Below, piece after piece: positions 37,985 through 46,827 of a DNA stretch of 64,000 nucleotides (positions within the stretch are counted from its first letter, which is position 1; every line of letters starts with the position of its first letter). Origin of the DNA: Lacrimispora xylanisolvens (lineage in GTDB: Bacteria > Bacillota > Clostridia > Lachnospirales > Lachnospiraceae). The stretch covers positions 248,001 to 312,000 of the forward strand of contig CP070896.1 of NCBI GenBank assembly GCA_017084465.1, written 5' to 3'. The position numbers were made by a program, and so were the translations under genes. The notes under the pieces are model-generated. The model did not search any database and was not told the origin of the DNA. It saw only the letters and a list, made by a program, of their open reading frames with translations.

Positions 37985-38782
37985 TTATTTTGCCAGAATC
38001 ATACGGTCATTGGAAAATTCCTCTCCGCTTGCTTCTTCAAATTTTTTCAACAGATCTTCCACTTCCAGTTTTTTCTTTTCCTCTCCGGAAACGTCATAGA
38101 TGATACGGCCTTCATGCATCATAATCAGCCGGTTGCCAATGGAAATGGCATCCTTCATATTATGGGTAATCATGAGTGTAGTAAGATTCTGTTCCTTTAC
38201 AATCTCCTGGGTAATATCAAGAACTTTTCTTGCTGTCTTGGGATCCAGTGCAGCTGTGTGCTCATCTAACAGCAGCAGCTTTGGTTTTTGGAGGGTCGCC
38301 ATTAAAAGTGTAAGCGCCTGCCTCTGGCCTCCGGATAACAGTCCCACTTTATTGGTCATGCGGTCCTGAAGTCCAAGCCCCAGCTTTTGAATCGCTTCAT
38401 AATAAAATGTCTTTTCCTCCGATTTGATTCCCCATGATAGGCCTCTTGCCTTCCCTCTTCTGTAAGCAAGTGCCATATTTTCCTGAATCTCCATGCCGGC
38501 AGCTGTTCCCATCATAGGGTCCTGAAAGACTCTGCCGATATACTGTGCTCTTTTATATTCCGGATATCTGGAGATGTTGATTCCATCAATTTCTATCTTT
38601 CCTGAGTCAATGGGATATACTCCCGCAACCATGTTTAACATGGTGGACTTTCCAGCTCCGTTACCGCCGATAACAGTGACAAAATCCCCCTCATTCAGAT
38701 GAAGGTTAATGCCATTCAGCGCCTTTTTTTCATTAATTGTATTCTTATTAAAGGTCTTTCTTACATTCTTAATATCAAGCAT
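37985..38782 (-). CDS. ABC transporter ATP-binding protein (TrpZ-like)
   Basis: Energises import with the neighbouring permease and binding protein. Start MLDIKNVRKTFNKNTINEKK at 38782, preceded by AGAAGGAGGAG; an in-frame upstream ATG only adds permease-overlapping residues. Walker A VIGGNGAGKSTMLNM, signature LLSGGQRQALTLLMA, Walker B LLLLDEHTAALDPK; note His in place of Pro in the D-E-P position, a feature seen in this subfamily. 265 residues. It starts 2 bp after the permease gene. Confidence 0.9.
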   Translation of the reverse strand: MLDIKNVRKTFNKNTINEKKALNGINLHLNEGDFVTVIGGNGAGKSTMLNMVAGVYPIDSGKIEIDGINISRYPEYKRAQYIGRVFQDPMMGTAAGMEIQENMALAYRRGKARGLSWGIKSEEKTFYYEAIQKLGLGLQDRMTNKVGLLSGGQRQALTLLMATLQKPKLLLLDEHTAALDPKTARKVLDITQEIVKEQNLTTLMITHNMKDAISIGNRLIMMHEGRIIYDVSGEEKKKLEVEDLLKKFEEASGEEFSNDRMILAK

Positions 38783-38784
38783 GA

Positions 38785-39699
38785 TTATTCTCCTCCTTCT
38801 GTGTAAGATTTCTTCAAACGAAGTTTTCTCACCACAACAGGCACGCAAAGAGCCACTGCAACAATCGCTGCTGACAACAGTTTCATATCATTGGCATTCA
38901 TACCCATTCTTAATACCACGGCACGGATTACAAAATAAATCACAGAACCTACCACGGCTGAGGTCAGCTTACTTCCAAAGGAACGAAGCCTTCCCATCAG
39001 TACTTCACCGATAACAATGGCAGCAAGACCGATAACAATGGCTCCGGTACCCATACCGATATCTGCATATTTCTGACTCTGGCAGACCAGTCCGCCTGAA
39101 ATTCCCACCAGTCCATTGCTGATAACAAGAGCCAGAAGCTTGGTCCAGTTGGTATTAACGCCCTGGGCACGGATCATGGATTCGTTGTTTCCGGTTGCAC
39201 GCATGGCGCTGCCGATTTCCGTTCCAAAAAACCAGTAAAGAAGCGCTATCATGATCACTGCAATTCCAATGCCTATCACAAGAGAAGCGATCTGTTTATT
39301 CAGTCCGGTAAAATCAATAAATCTGGACATAATTGTATCTGTTTTTAAAAGGGGAACATTACTCTTCCCTCCCATGATCCGAAGATTAATGGACCATAAT
39401 CCGATCTGGGTTAATATACCAGCCAAAATAGCAGGAATTTCAAAGATTGTATGTAACATTCCTGTTACTGCACCAGCTGTCATTCCTGCAATCGCCGCTA
39501 CTGCCAGGGCAATCCAGGGATCTACATGAAAATTGAGGATCATTACGGCGCAGACACAGCCGCCTAATGCAAAGCTTCCGTCTACCGTCAAATCTGCAAT
39601 ATCAAGCAACTTATAAGTAATATAAACTCCTAATACCATAATCCCCCATAAAACTCCCTGAACTACCGCGTCCTGAAGGGATACCAGTAAACCACTCAT
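38785..39699 (-). CDS. ABC transporter permease, branched-chain amino acid/TrpY type
   Basis: A BPD_transp_2-family permease of 304 residues with about eight to nine membrane helices. It includes TYKLLDIADLTVDGSFALGG, a family-typical N-terminal stretch, and GNNESMIRAQGVNTNWTKL as a coupling region. Together with the ABC_sub_bind-type binding protein this is the arrangement predicted as TrpXYZ in other Firmicutes. Tryptophan or another aromatic amino acid is a possible ligand, but no T-box or other tryptophan signal was seen. Confidence 0.9.
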   Translation of the reverse strand: MSGLLVSLQDAVVQGVLWGIMVLGVYITYKLLDIADLTVDGSFALGGCVCAVMILNFHVDPWIALAVAAIAGMTAGAVTGMLHTIFEIPAILAGILTQIGLWSINLRIMGGKSNVPLLKTDTIMSRFIDFTGLNKQIASLVIGIGIAVIMIALLYWFFGTEIGSAMRATGNNESMIRAQGVNTNWTKLLALVISNGLVGISGGLVCQSQKYADIGMGTGAIVIGLAAIVIGEVLMGRLRSFGSKLTSAVVGSVIYFVIRAVVLRMGMNANDMKLLSAAIVAVALCVPVVVRKLRLKKSYTEGGE

Positions 39700-39769
39700 C
39701 TATTATTCCTCCGCATATTTTCTTTTCACAGGCATAAATGCCTTACATAAAAAATGTCTGATTCATCTT

Positions 39770-39817
39770 TTATGTAAAGCATCTATGGATTACAGGCGGT
39801 CGTTTTCCAGACCGCCT
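39770..39817 (-). other. Intergenic hairpins between binding protein and permease genes
   Basis: AGGCGGTC / GACCGCCT (about 39793-39816) forms a stable hairpin without a T-tract, and next to it TTACATAAAA / TTTTATGTAA (about 39741-39778) forms a second. Such structures often stabilise the upstream message and lower expression of downstream genes, keeping the binding protein in excess. Confidence 0.45.
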
Positions 39818-39847
39818 GCTCAATTCTTCCATCTATTATTATTCTTC

Positions 39848-40896
39848 TTATTTAAGACCGGATAAATCAATTCCCAGTGTCTTTGCTGTTTCTTCATTTA
39901 CAGACAGTTTGCACTTCTCAAGGGGAAGGTATTCAATCGGCATTTTAGAAACATCTCCACCCTCGGTTAAGATTTTCACTGCCTGCTTGCCGGTTAAATA
40001 ACCAAGCTCATAGTAATCAATACCATAAGTAGCAAGTCCGCCTGCTTTTACCATTCCTTCTTCTCCGCAGATTGTAGGAATTTTATTTTCATTGGCAATC
40101 ATCGCTACCGTAGTCATACCAGCTGCAATGGTGTTATCTGTTGGAGCATAAATGGCATCTACTTTTCCAACCATGGAGGTAACAACGGTCTGAATCTCAT
40201 TGGAACTTGAAACCGTATAATCAACTGCGGTCATTCCAGCAGCTTCAATTGCTTCTTTTGCCATCTTTGCCTGGATTTCAGAATTGGATTCTGCAGTACA
40301 GTAAAGAACACCCACTGTCTTGGCATCTGGAAGAATCTTCTTTAATAATGCGATCTGTTCTTTTACAGGAGTCAGATCTGAGGTACCGGTAATATTACCT
40401 CCAGGCACTTCATTGCTTTCAACCAGGTCAGAAGCAGCCGGGTCGGTTACAGCAGTTATGAGAACCGGAATCTCACTGGTTGCGCCTGCTACAGCCTGAG
40501 CTGCGGGAGTTGCTATGGCAAGAATTAAATCATCTCCATCATTCACCAGCTTGCTTGCAATGGTCTGGCAGGTTGGCTGGTCACCGGAAGCATTCTGCTG
40601 ATCGACGGTATAGTTTAATCCAGCGTCATCAAGGGCTTTAATAAATCCTTTATTAGAAGCATCAAGAGCCGTATGCTGAACCAGCTGAAGAACTCCGATC
40701 TTATACTGTTTTCCATCTGCTGTTTTTGCAGTTGCAGTGGTTGTAGCCTCGCTTGCTTTTTTTTCAGAACTCTGTGCTGCAGTTGTGCCAGCCGTTGTCT
40801 CCGTTTTTTTCCGGCGCCTTACCGGAGCATGCAGCAAGAGATAACATCATAACACTTGCAAGAGCCAGGGATAATGCTTTCGCTTTCTTTTTTCAT
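39848..40896 (-). CDS. TrpX-like ABC substrate-binding lipoprotein (two frame breaks)
   Basis: ABC_sub_bind-family (Pfam PF04392) binding protein, about 349 residues. Repaired N-terminus MKKKAKALSLALASVMM with lipobox LSLAACSGK, so a lipoprotein. The mature part shows YKIGVLQLVQHTALDASNKG, GNITGTSDLTPVKEQIALLK and ICGEEGMVKAGGLATYGIDY, all family-typical. Breaks lie in the A-run at 40888-40893 (one extra) and in the A-run at 40803-40809 (one extra). Ribosome site GAGGAGAG. Ligand suggested, not shown, to be tryptophan or a related molecule. Confidence 0.87.
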
Positions 40897-40947
40897 AATT
40901 TCTCTCCTCTTCCTTCTAAAACTAGTCCTGTTAAGAACTTAATTTGT

Positions 40948-40977
40948 ATCATACTACAAAAAAATAACCTCCGTCAA
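40948..40977 (-). promoter_or_regulatory. Promoter of the TrpXYZ-like operon
   Basis: Minus-strand TTGACG (40972-40977), 18-bp spacer, TATGAT (40948-40953). The spacer contains an A/T run whose length may be misread. Upstream, GCACTTTA occurs twice in tandem (about 41003-41020), a possible regulator site. Confidence 0.6.
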
Positions 40978-41071
40978 TTTTATTACTTTAAATTTATGTG
41001 TTTTAAAGTGCTAAAGTGCATTTTCGTCATTTTTAACTTATTTTCACTAATATAAGCAGCATTTATTATAC

Positions 41072-41109
41072 AAAAAAAACCGAAGAACATACGTCCTTCG
41101 GTTTTTTTT
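41072..41109 (-). terminator. Intrinsic terminator after yitT
   Basis: AAAAAACCGAAG(GAC) / (GTT)CTTCGGTTTTTT stem with T-tracts on both strands, directly after the yitT stop at 41115. Confidence 0.85.
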
Positions 41110-41114
41110 ATCTT

Positions 41115-41978
41115 TTAACTGGCAAGAAACCCCTTGCCAATAATTTCACTTGAATTAGAAATGAGCACAAATGCTGACGGTTCCACATTTCGAATATAAT
41201 TCCTCAGCTTCAGCGCCTGAGAGCGCTTCATCGTTGTAAGAATCACCGTCTTTTTATGATGGCTGAAAGCCCCCTGTGCTTCATATACCGTAGCGCTTCG
41301 ATTGAGGCCATGAATAATATAATCACAAATGGGAGCTGGATCATCACAGATGATGCTGAAGCATTTGCAAAGATTCATATTCTCAATGACATCGTCAATT
41401 ACCAGTGATTTTGCCATCAGTCCCAGGGAAGAAAACAGTCCGGTTTCCGGCCCAAAAACAAAATAAGCCATAATCACTCCGGTTACATCCACTAATAATA
41501 ACACTGTCCCAATATTAAAGCTGGTATATCGTTTTAGGATCATCGCAATAATATCCGTACCTCCGCTGGATGCTCCGATGTTAAACAGGATCGCAGTTCC
41601 AACGCTTGGCAAAAGTATGGCAAAAATCAGTTCCAGCAGCGGTTCTTTTGTCAGTGGTCCGGTAATCGGGCAAACCTTTTCCAGAATATATAAGAAAACC
41701 GACATCAGGACACTGGCATAAACAGTCTTAACACCAAAACTTCTTCCCAAAAACAGAAATCCAAGCACAAGCAGTACTGTGTTGACAATCGTCGTAAACT
41801 GACTTGCTGACCAATGGGTTAATGCGCTGATCACAGTCGCAAGCCCGGTCACACCTCCGAAAGCAAAATTATTAGGAAATTTAAAAAAGTAAATCCCCAC
41901 CACCATAATCCAGATACTGAACGTAATCAGTCCATACTCCGTAAGCGTTCTCAGTGTTTTATTTTCTATCTGCTTCAT
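41115..41978 (-). CDS. YitT-family membrane protein
   Basis: A DUF161 membrane domain with five to six helices (two YitT repeats) followed by a cytoplasmic DUF2179 domain (about 200-287, VYEAQGAFSHHKKTVILTTM). The repeats include NNFAFGGVTGLATVISAL and LFNIGASSGGTDIIAMIL, with the typical GG(T/V) turns. Function unknown; relatives are suspected transporters. Start MKQIENKTLRTLTEYG at 41978 was chosen since residues encoded further upstream are not family-like. 287 residues. Confidence 0.85.
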   Translation of the reverse strand: MKQIENKTLRTLTEYGLITFSIWIMVVGIYFFKFPNNFAFGGVTGLATVISALTHWSASQFTTIVNTVLLVLGFLFLGRSFGVKTVYASVLMSVFLYILEKVCPITGPLTKEPLLELIFAILLPSVGTAILFNIGASSGGTDIIAMILKRYTSFNIGTVLLLVDVTGVIMAYFVFGPETGLFSSLGLMAKSLVIDDVIENMNLCKCFSIICDDPAPICDYIIHGLNRSATVYEAQGAFSHHKKTVILTTMKRSQALKLRNYIRNVEPSAFVLISNSSEIIGKGFLAS

Positions 41979-42120
41979 GACTGTTAATATGTCCCCCCTC
42001 CGGCTCATCAGTCCGGTTCCGTATTCAGTGAACGGAGATTTTCCATCCGTTCCCACTAGAATATAACTCAAAGGGAGGATAATTACAAACATGATTCTAT
42101 CTGATAGTCTCACAGTCTTT

Positions 42121-43638
42121 CTATTGTGACACAGATTGAAATCCCATACTGGTGAGAAAACGCTTAAATCCGGCTCTTCCTGCCTCATCGTATTTAAACA
42201 CACCTGCATCTTCAAGCACCCGCTCAAAGACCAGGCCAACCTCTTTTTCTAAGATCTCATCCACATTGTCTTTTGTAAAAGACTGGTACCCTGCACGGAA
42301 GGAATCAACCCATTCCCCATGTTTTTCAATCAATTCATTGCTTCTTATGTCTTTTCCTTCAAGCAGATACTCTGATATGAGATTTAACTCAGCCTTCAGT
42401 CTTGACGGTAGTACAGCAAGTCCCATTACTTCGATTAAACCGATGTTTTCTTTCTTAATGTGGTGCAGCTCCTGGTGAGGATGATAAACTCCGTAAGGGA
42501 ATTCTTCCGTTGTAATATTATTCCTCAGTACCAGATCAAGTTCGTATTCATCTCCACGTTTTCTTGCAATAGGAGTAATGGTATTATGAGGCTGCCCTTC
42601 GGTGTTTGCAAATACAAACAAAGATTCATCGGTATAGGCTCTCCATGCTTCCAGCACTTTTGTTCCAAGTTCTATTAAGTCCTCCGGGTTCTTGCTCCTT
42701 GTACGTAAAACAGTCATGGGCCATTTTACAATGCCGGCTGTCACATGTTCAAACCCCTTGATGCAAAACAGTTCTTCCTCCCTGGCTTTTGCCATTGCAA
42801 AATCATAATTGCCACCCTGGAAATGGTCGTGGGATAAAATGGATCCTCCTACAATGGGAAGATCTGCATTGGACCCCAGAAAATAGTGAGGAAACTGCTT
42901 TACAAAATCAAATAATTTTACGAAGGTATCTCTTTCGATCTTCATTGGTGTATGTTTTCCATTGAAAACAATACAGTGTTCATTATAGTAAACGTATGGA
43001 GAATATTGAAATCCCCACTGACTGTTGTTGATCTTTAAACGAATGATTCTGTGATTGTTTCTGGCTGGATGATCGGTTCTCCCTGCATACCCCTCGTTCT
43101 CCATGCAAAGCTGACATTTGGGATAACCGCTTTGTTTTGCAAGCTTTGCTGCAGCGATTGCCTTGGGATCTTTTTCCGGCTTTGATAAATTGATGGTGAT
43201 ATCCAGATCTCCATATTTGGAAGCAGTCACCCATCTCATATCCTTCTTAATCCGATACCGCCTGATATAATCAGAATCCTGGCTCAGTTTATAATAATAT
43301 TCAGTAGCTGCCTGAGGTGACTGATGATTGTATAATCCCCAGAATCTGGTTTCCACTTCACTTGGTCTTGGCATCAGGCAGTTCATCAGCTTGGTGTCAA
43401 ACAAATCCCTGTATGTAATGCTGTTTTCAGGAATGATACCAGTTTCAAAGGCATAGTCCAGCAGTTCGGCTAATACCTCCTCCAAATCTATATCCCCCGG
43501 TTCATCCTGGGGTTCTTCATACTCGTCCATCCACAATACGTCGAGAATCTGATTTACTGCATAATAACGGTCATCCTCACTGATCAGCCCTGTATCCAGC
43601 CCATAAGTTACCAGTTTCTTAATTGCCTTATCAATCAT
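42121..43638 (-). CDS. galT: UTP-hexose-1-phosphate uridylyltransferase, class II (GalT)
   Basis: Leloir-pathway enzyme moving UMP between UDP-glucose and galactose 1-phosphate. This is the Firmicute class II form, about 505 residues, unrelated in length to E. coli GalT. Family signatures include CQLCMENEGYAGRTDHPARN, PIVGGSILSHDHFQGGNYDF (His-rich active-site region) and PHQELHHIKKENIGLIEVMG. The start MIDKAIKKLVTYGLD at 43638 follows an AGGAGGAAT site. galK and galE are not adjacent, so it may be separately placed or act in another uridylyl transfer. Confidence 0.93.
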   Translation of the reverse strand: MIDKAIKKLVTYGLDTGLISEDDRYYAVNQILDVLWMDEYEEPQDEPGDIDLEEVLAELLDYAFETGIIPENSITYRDLFDTKLMNCLMPRPSEVETRFWGLYNHQSPQAATEYYYKLSQDSDYIRRYRIKKDMRWVTASKYGDLDITINLSKPEKDPKAIAAAKLAKQSGYPKCQLCMENEGYAGRTDHPARNNHRIIRLKINNSQWGFQYSPYVYYNEHCIVFNGKHTPMKIERDTFVKLFDFVKQFPHYFLGSNADLPIVGGSILSHDHFQGGNYDFAMAKAREEELFCIKGFEHVTAGIVKWPMTVLRTRSKNPEDLIELGTKVLEAWRAYTDESLFVFANTEGQPHNTITPIARKRGDEYELDLVLRNNITTEEFPYGVYHPHQELHHIKKENIGLIEVMGLAVLPSRLKAELNLISEYLLEGKDIRSNELIEKHGEWVDSFRAGYQSFTKDNVDEILEKEVGLVFERVLEDAGVFKYDEAGRAGFKRFLTSMGFQSVSQ

Positions 43639-43727
43639 TCTGCTATTCCTCCTGGATTTCATTCCATCTTTTGTCTCTCCCATTATACCTTTGACAAAGC
43701 CTTAACACAATATAATATCTTTTCGAT

Positions 43728-44243
43728 TTAATACAATTTTTTTATAACAATTTTAATTCTGCTGATAATCATAGCCCCCAGTATGCCAATGACAAGCCCA
43801 GCTGCCGTACCTGCTATTAACAGCATTGGAAGATAGAAGAATACTCCCGCCTGCTTTACCACAAATGCAGCAACTGTAATCTGCCCGATATTATGACCGA
43901 TCCCCCCAAGGATACTGATTCCGGAAGTTCCAAACCATTTCTTTTTTTTGCAAAGAATCATAATGACAATGCTCAGTCCCCAGCCAGCCAGGCTGTAGAG
44001 CATGGCAAATAAGTTACCAAACGTAAATCCTGTCAACACGATTCTAAGAAGAGAAACGACTACAGTTCCTGTGGTTCCCACCGTATAAAGACCCACAACA
44101 GTCACCAGATTTGCCAGTCCCAGTTTTACTCCCGGAATGCCCAGGGAAATAGGAATGAGACTTTCAACAAAACTGAGAACAAAGGCAAGCGCAATCAGCA
44201 TTCCGTAAAGTGCGGCCATGTGTGCCGATTTCTTTTTATTCAT
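43728..44243 (-). CDS. EetB-like Gx transporter-family membrane protein
   Basis: A 171-residue membrane protein with five hydrophobic helices, of the family called heptaprenyl diphosphate synthase component I / Gx transporter (Pfam PF07456). It opens MALYGMLIALAFVLSF (after MNKKKSAH) and includes GIPGVKLGLANLVTVVGLY and GGIGHNIGQITVAAFVV. In Listeria and Enterococcus members of this family (EetB) occur in flavin-based extracellular electron-transfer loci. Here an FMN-binding gene and an EetA-like gene are neighbours, so the same context applies. Its old name is misleading: no prenyl synthase motif is present. Confidence 0.85.
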   Translation of the reverse strand: MNKKKSAHMAALYGMLIALAFVLSFVESLIPISLGIPGVKLGLANLVTVVGLYTVGTTGTVVVSLLRIVLTGFTFGNLFAMLYSLAGWGLSIVIMILCKKKKWFGTSGISILGGIGHNIGQITVAAFVVKQAGVFFYLPMLLIAGTAAGLVIGILGAMIISRIKIVIKKLY

Positions 44244-44301
44244 TTCAAATCTCCTTTTTTTAACCTGCAGATTTTATCTTACCACACTTGCCCACCTGTG
44301 T

Positions 44302-44349
44302 AAAAAGAAAAATCCCGGAAAAGGGCTTTTCCTGCCGGTTTCCGGGATT
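44302..44349 (-). terminator. Intrinsic terminator after the FMN-binding repeat gene
   Basis: AATCCCGGAAA / TTTCCGGGATT with a second G/C pairing in the loop, followed on the minus strand by TTTCTTTTTA; lies after the stop at 44361. Confidence 0.8.
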
Positions 44350-44360
44350 ATACACTTCTA

Positions 44361-46289
44361 CTATTTTGACGCCTGGGTTAAGCAGTCTTTCACTCCGTTA
44401 ACAAATCCCATCAAATTGATGCTGACAGAGGATACGGAATCGGTATAACCTTTTTCATTCACCAATCCGTCCAGGGACTGGTGTTCTAACACATAACCCA
44501 CCACTGCTTCTGCCTGTTCATGCCACTTGGGACCTTTCTCGGTCATTACATACTTTCCGTCCATGGAAAGCTGGCTCTTTTTGGATCCGTCTTCCTTTAC
44601 GCAGTCCCAGGTAAGAGCTGTAATCGCATTTCCCTTAACAGTCATGCTTACCTGATCTTTAAATCCGTTCTTATCAAATTCCAGTGATTCGTAAGTATAG
44701 GTTCCTTCTTTTAACTCTGATGCCTGGCTCGTTCCTTCACTGGAGGCCTGAGTTAAACAATCCTTTACGCCGTTTACAAAGCCCATTAAGTTAATGCTGA
44801 CAGAGGATACGGAATCGGTATAACCTTTATCATTCACAAGGCCATCTAAAGACTGGTGCTCTAACACATAACCCACCACTGCTTCTGCCTGTTCATGCCA
44901 CTTGGGACCTTTCTCAGTCATTACATACTTTCCGTCCATGGAAAGCTGACTCTTTTTGGATCCGTCTTCCTTAATGCAGTCCCAGGTAAGGGCTGTAATC
45001 GCATTCCCCTTAACAGTCATACTCACCTGATCTTTATATCCATTCTTATCAAATTCCGGTGATTCGTAAGTATAGGTTCCTTCTTTTAACTCTGATGCCT
45101 GGCTCTCACCTGCACTGGCTGCCTGAGATAAGCAGTCTTTTACTCCGTTTACAAATCCCATTAAGTTAATGCTGACAGATGATACGGAATCGGTATAGCC
45201 TTTTTCATTCACCAATCCGTCCAGGGACTGGTGCTCTAAAACATAACCTACCACTGCTTCTGCCTGTTCGTGCCACTTGGGACCTTTCTCGGTCATTACA
45301 TACTTTCCATCCATGGAAAGCTGGCTCTTTTTGGTTCCGTCTTCCTTAATGCAGTCCCAGGTAAGGGCTGTAATTGCATTCCCCTTAACAGTCATACTAA
45401 CCTGATCTTTGAATCCGTTCTCATCAAACTTAGGTGATTCGTAAGTATAGGTTCCTTCTTTTAACGCCCCTGCCTGGCTCTCACCTTCACCGGCGGCCTG
45501 AGTTAAGCAGTCTTTTACTCCGTTTACAAATCCCATTAAGTTAATGCTGACAGATGATACGGAATCGGTATAGCCTTTTTCATTCACCAATCCGTCCAGG
45601 GACTGGTGCTCTAAAACATAACCTACCACTGCTTCTGCCTGTTCATGCCACTTGGGACCTTTCTCGGTCATTACATACTTTCCATCCATGGAAAGCTGGC
45701 TCTTTTTGGTTCCGTCTTCCTTAATGCAGTCCCAGGTAAGGGCTGTAATTGCATTTCCCTTAACGGTCATACTCACCTGGTCTTTGAAACCGTTCTCATC
45801 AAATTCCGGTGATTCATAAGTATAGGTTCCATCCTTTAAAGAAGCGGAAGTCTCAGATGCCTCTTCTGTTGTCTCCGGAACATCTTCCGGCTTTTCTCCC
45901 CTGGCCTTGGCAAGAGCCTGATCCACTGCTTCCTTGATTGCATTACTGCTAAGTGTAGCCCCGGAAACTGCATCCACTTCTGTGGACTGCTTTCCAAGTA
46001 TGGAATCCGTTAACCCCGGCAATACCATGTTAAGCAGAGTTTCCTTCTCTCCATTTATAACAATGGAGTCAATGGTCTTTCCTGATACTGTTACATCTGC
46101 GGTGACAATCCCGCCGTAGCCTCTCGCAGTACCTGTATAGGTACCCGGAACATAGATTTCGGGTCTAACACTGTTGTCAATCGCCTTATAAAGTGGATCT
46201 GTTCCAAAAACAGTAGCGCCAGCCAGTATAATCATGGCTCCTAACCCAATAAATCCATTTCGTTTAGCATTTGCGTTACTTTTATTCAT
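44361..46289 (-). CDS. Multidomain FMN-binding membrane-anchored protein with four tandem 125-residue repeats
   Basis: Extracytoplasmic flavoprotein-like protein of 642 residues. One N-terminal membrane helix (about 12-30) is followed by a canonical FMN_bind domain (about 45-130) with the ApbE-type flavinylation motif DAVSGATLSS, Thr112 being the expected FMN attachment. A linker rich in Glu/Thr (130-150) leads to four nearly identical repeats (151-275, 276-400, 401-525, 526-642), each beginning LK(D/E)GTYTYES. In each the corresponding motif reads DSVSSVSINL, keeping Asp and Ser but losing G-A-T. PplA of Listeria is the closest functional model (two FMN domains). Role in extracellular electron transfer is inferred; no apbE or ndh2 gene is in the window. 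Confidence 0.88.
   Translation of the reverse strand: MNKSNANAKRNGFIGLGAMIILAGATVFGTDPLYKAIDNSVRPEIYVPGTYTGTARGYGGIVTADVTVSGKTIDSIVINGEKETLLNMVLPGLTDSILGKQSTEVDAVSGATLSSNAIKEAVDQALAKARGEKPEDVPETTEEASETSASLKDGTYTYESPEFDENGFKDQVSMTVKGNAITALTWDCIKEDGTKKSQLSMDGKYVMTEKGPKWHEQAEAVVGYVLEHQSLDGLVNEKGYTDSVSSVSINLMGFVNGVKDCLTQAAGEGESQAGALKEGTYTYESPKFDENGFKDQVSMTVKGNAITALTWDCIKEDGTKKSQLSMDGKYVMTEKGPKWHEQAEAVVGYVLEHQSLDGLVNEKGYTDSVSSVSINLMGFVNGVKDCLSQAASAGESQASELKEGTYTYESPEFDKNGYKDQVSMTVKGNAITALTWDCIKEDGSKKSQLSMDGKYVMTEKGPKWHEQAEAVVGYVLEHQSLDGLVNDKGYTDSVSSVSINLMGFVNGVKDCLTQASSEGTSQASELKEGTYTYESLEFDKNGFKDQVSMTVKGNAITALTWDCVKEDGSKKSQLSMDGKYVMTEKGPKWHEQAEAVVGYVLEHQSLDGLVNEKGYTDSVSSVSINLMGFVNGVKDCLTQASK
44364..45839 (-). 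repeat. Four direct tandem repeats of 375 bp inside the FMN-binding gene
   Basis: Units 45465-45839, 45090-45464, 44715-45089 and 44364-44714 (last one shortened to 351 bp). The spacing of a shared landmark (GATTCGTAAGTATAGG) is exactly 375 bp for each step. Most differences are scattered single bases. The high similarity suggests recent duplication or ongoing gene conversion. Confidence 0.95.
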
Positions 46290-46374
46290 ATCTCCTCCTG
46301 TTTTATAAAGTTTGACTTTATTTTAACACATTCTTAACGGTTACGGCAACGACTTTATGAAATTTTAATTATAT

Positions 46375-46404
46375 TTGGAAGGAATGGGGAATCTATGTTA
46401 TAAT
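46375..46404 (+). promoter_or_regulatory. Promoter of the EetA-like gene
   Basis: TTGGAA (46375-46380), 18-bp spacer, TATAAT (46399-46404), about 70 bp before the start at 46473. A hairpin AACAGGGCTT / AAGCCATTCTGTT (46406-46437) lies in the leader. On the opposite strand a weaker promoter for the FMN gene can be drawn (TTGCCG, TAAAAT near 46330-46353). Confidence 0.6.
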
Positions 46405-46472
46405 GAAACAGGGCTTGTAATAAAGCCATTCTGTTTATGAATGAAAGAAAATAAGTAAGAGGATCTGTAAGA

Positions 46473-46823
46473 ATGGAAATTAAAAAGCATAAGAAAGAAG
46501 TCATATTAATTGTTATTATTGTAGCAATATCCTGCATTCTCCTTATTGTGAACAAAATCATCTTTTCAAAGCCTGCCAGATATCTTGAGATCACGGTAGA
46601 TGGGAAAGTTGTTGAAAAGCTGGATTTAAACCATGATACAGAGATTTTAGTAAACGGATATCAGAGCGGAACCAACCGAATAGTAATTCAAGGCGGAAAG
46701 GTGCACGTCTCCGATGCAACCTGTCCCGATAAAATCTGTATCCATCAGGGCACAATTGAACAGACAGGAGAAAGCATTGTCTGCCTGCCCAATCGTATGA
46801 TTGCCCAGATTATGGGTAATTAA
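46473..46823 (+). CDS. EetA-like NusG domain II membrane protein
   Basis: A 116-residue protein with one N-terminal transmembrane helix (about 10-30, VILIVIIVAISCILLIVNKI) and an extracytoplasmic NusG_II domain. The domain has the cysteine pattern ATCPDKICIHQG and ESIVCLPNRM typical of this family. EetA of the Listeria/Enterococcus extracellular electron-transfer locus belongs to it. It is transcribed divergently from the FMN-binding gene. Convergent with degV, whose stop lies 4 bp away. Confidence 0.85.
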   Translation: MEIKKHKKEVILIVIIVAISCILLIVNKIIFSKPARYLEITVDGKVVEKLDLNHDTEILVNGYQSGTNRIVIQGGKVHVSDATCPDKICIHQGTIEQTGESIVCLPNRMIAQIMGN

Positions 46824-46827
46824 ACAA

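Noticed and set aside
39741..39817. Rho-independent terminator between TrpX-like and permease genes
   Set aside because: The hairpins lack a following T-tract on the minus strand; more likely mRNA-stability elements.
43728..44243. Heptaprenyl diphosphate synthase component I as functional name
   Set aside because: An integral membrane protein without any prenyltransferase motif; context favours an EetB-like role.
44364..45839. Regular repeats that could suggest a CRISPR or satellite array
   Set aside because: Unit of 375 bp, no spacers, entirely inside one reading frame coding for protein domains.
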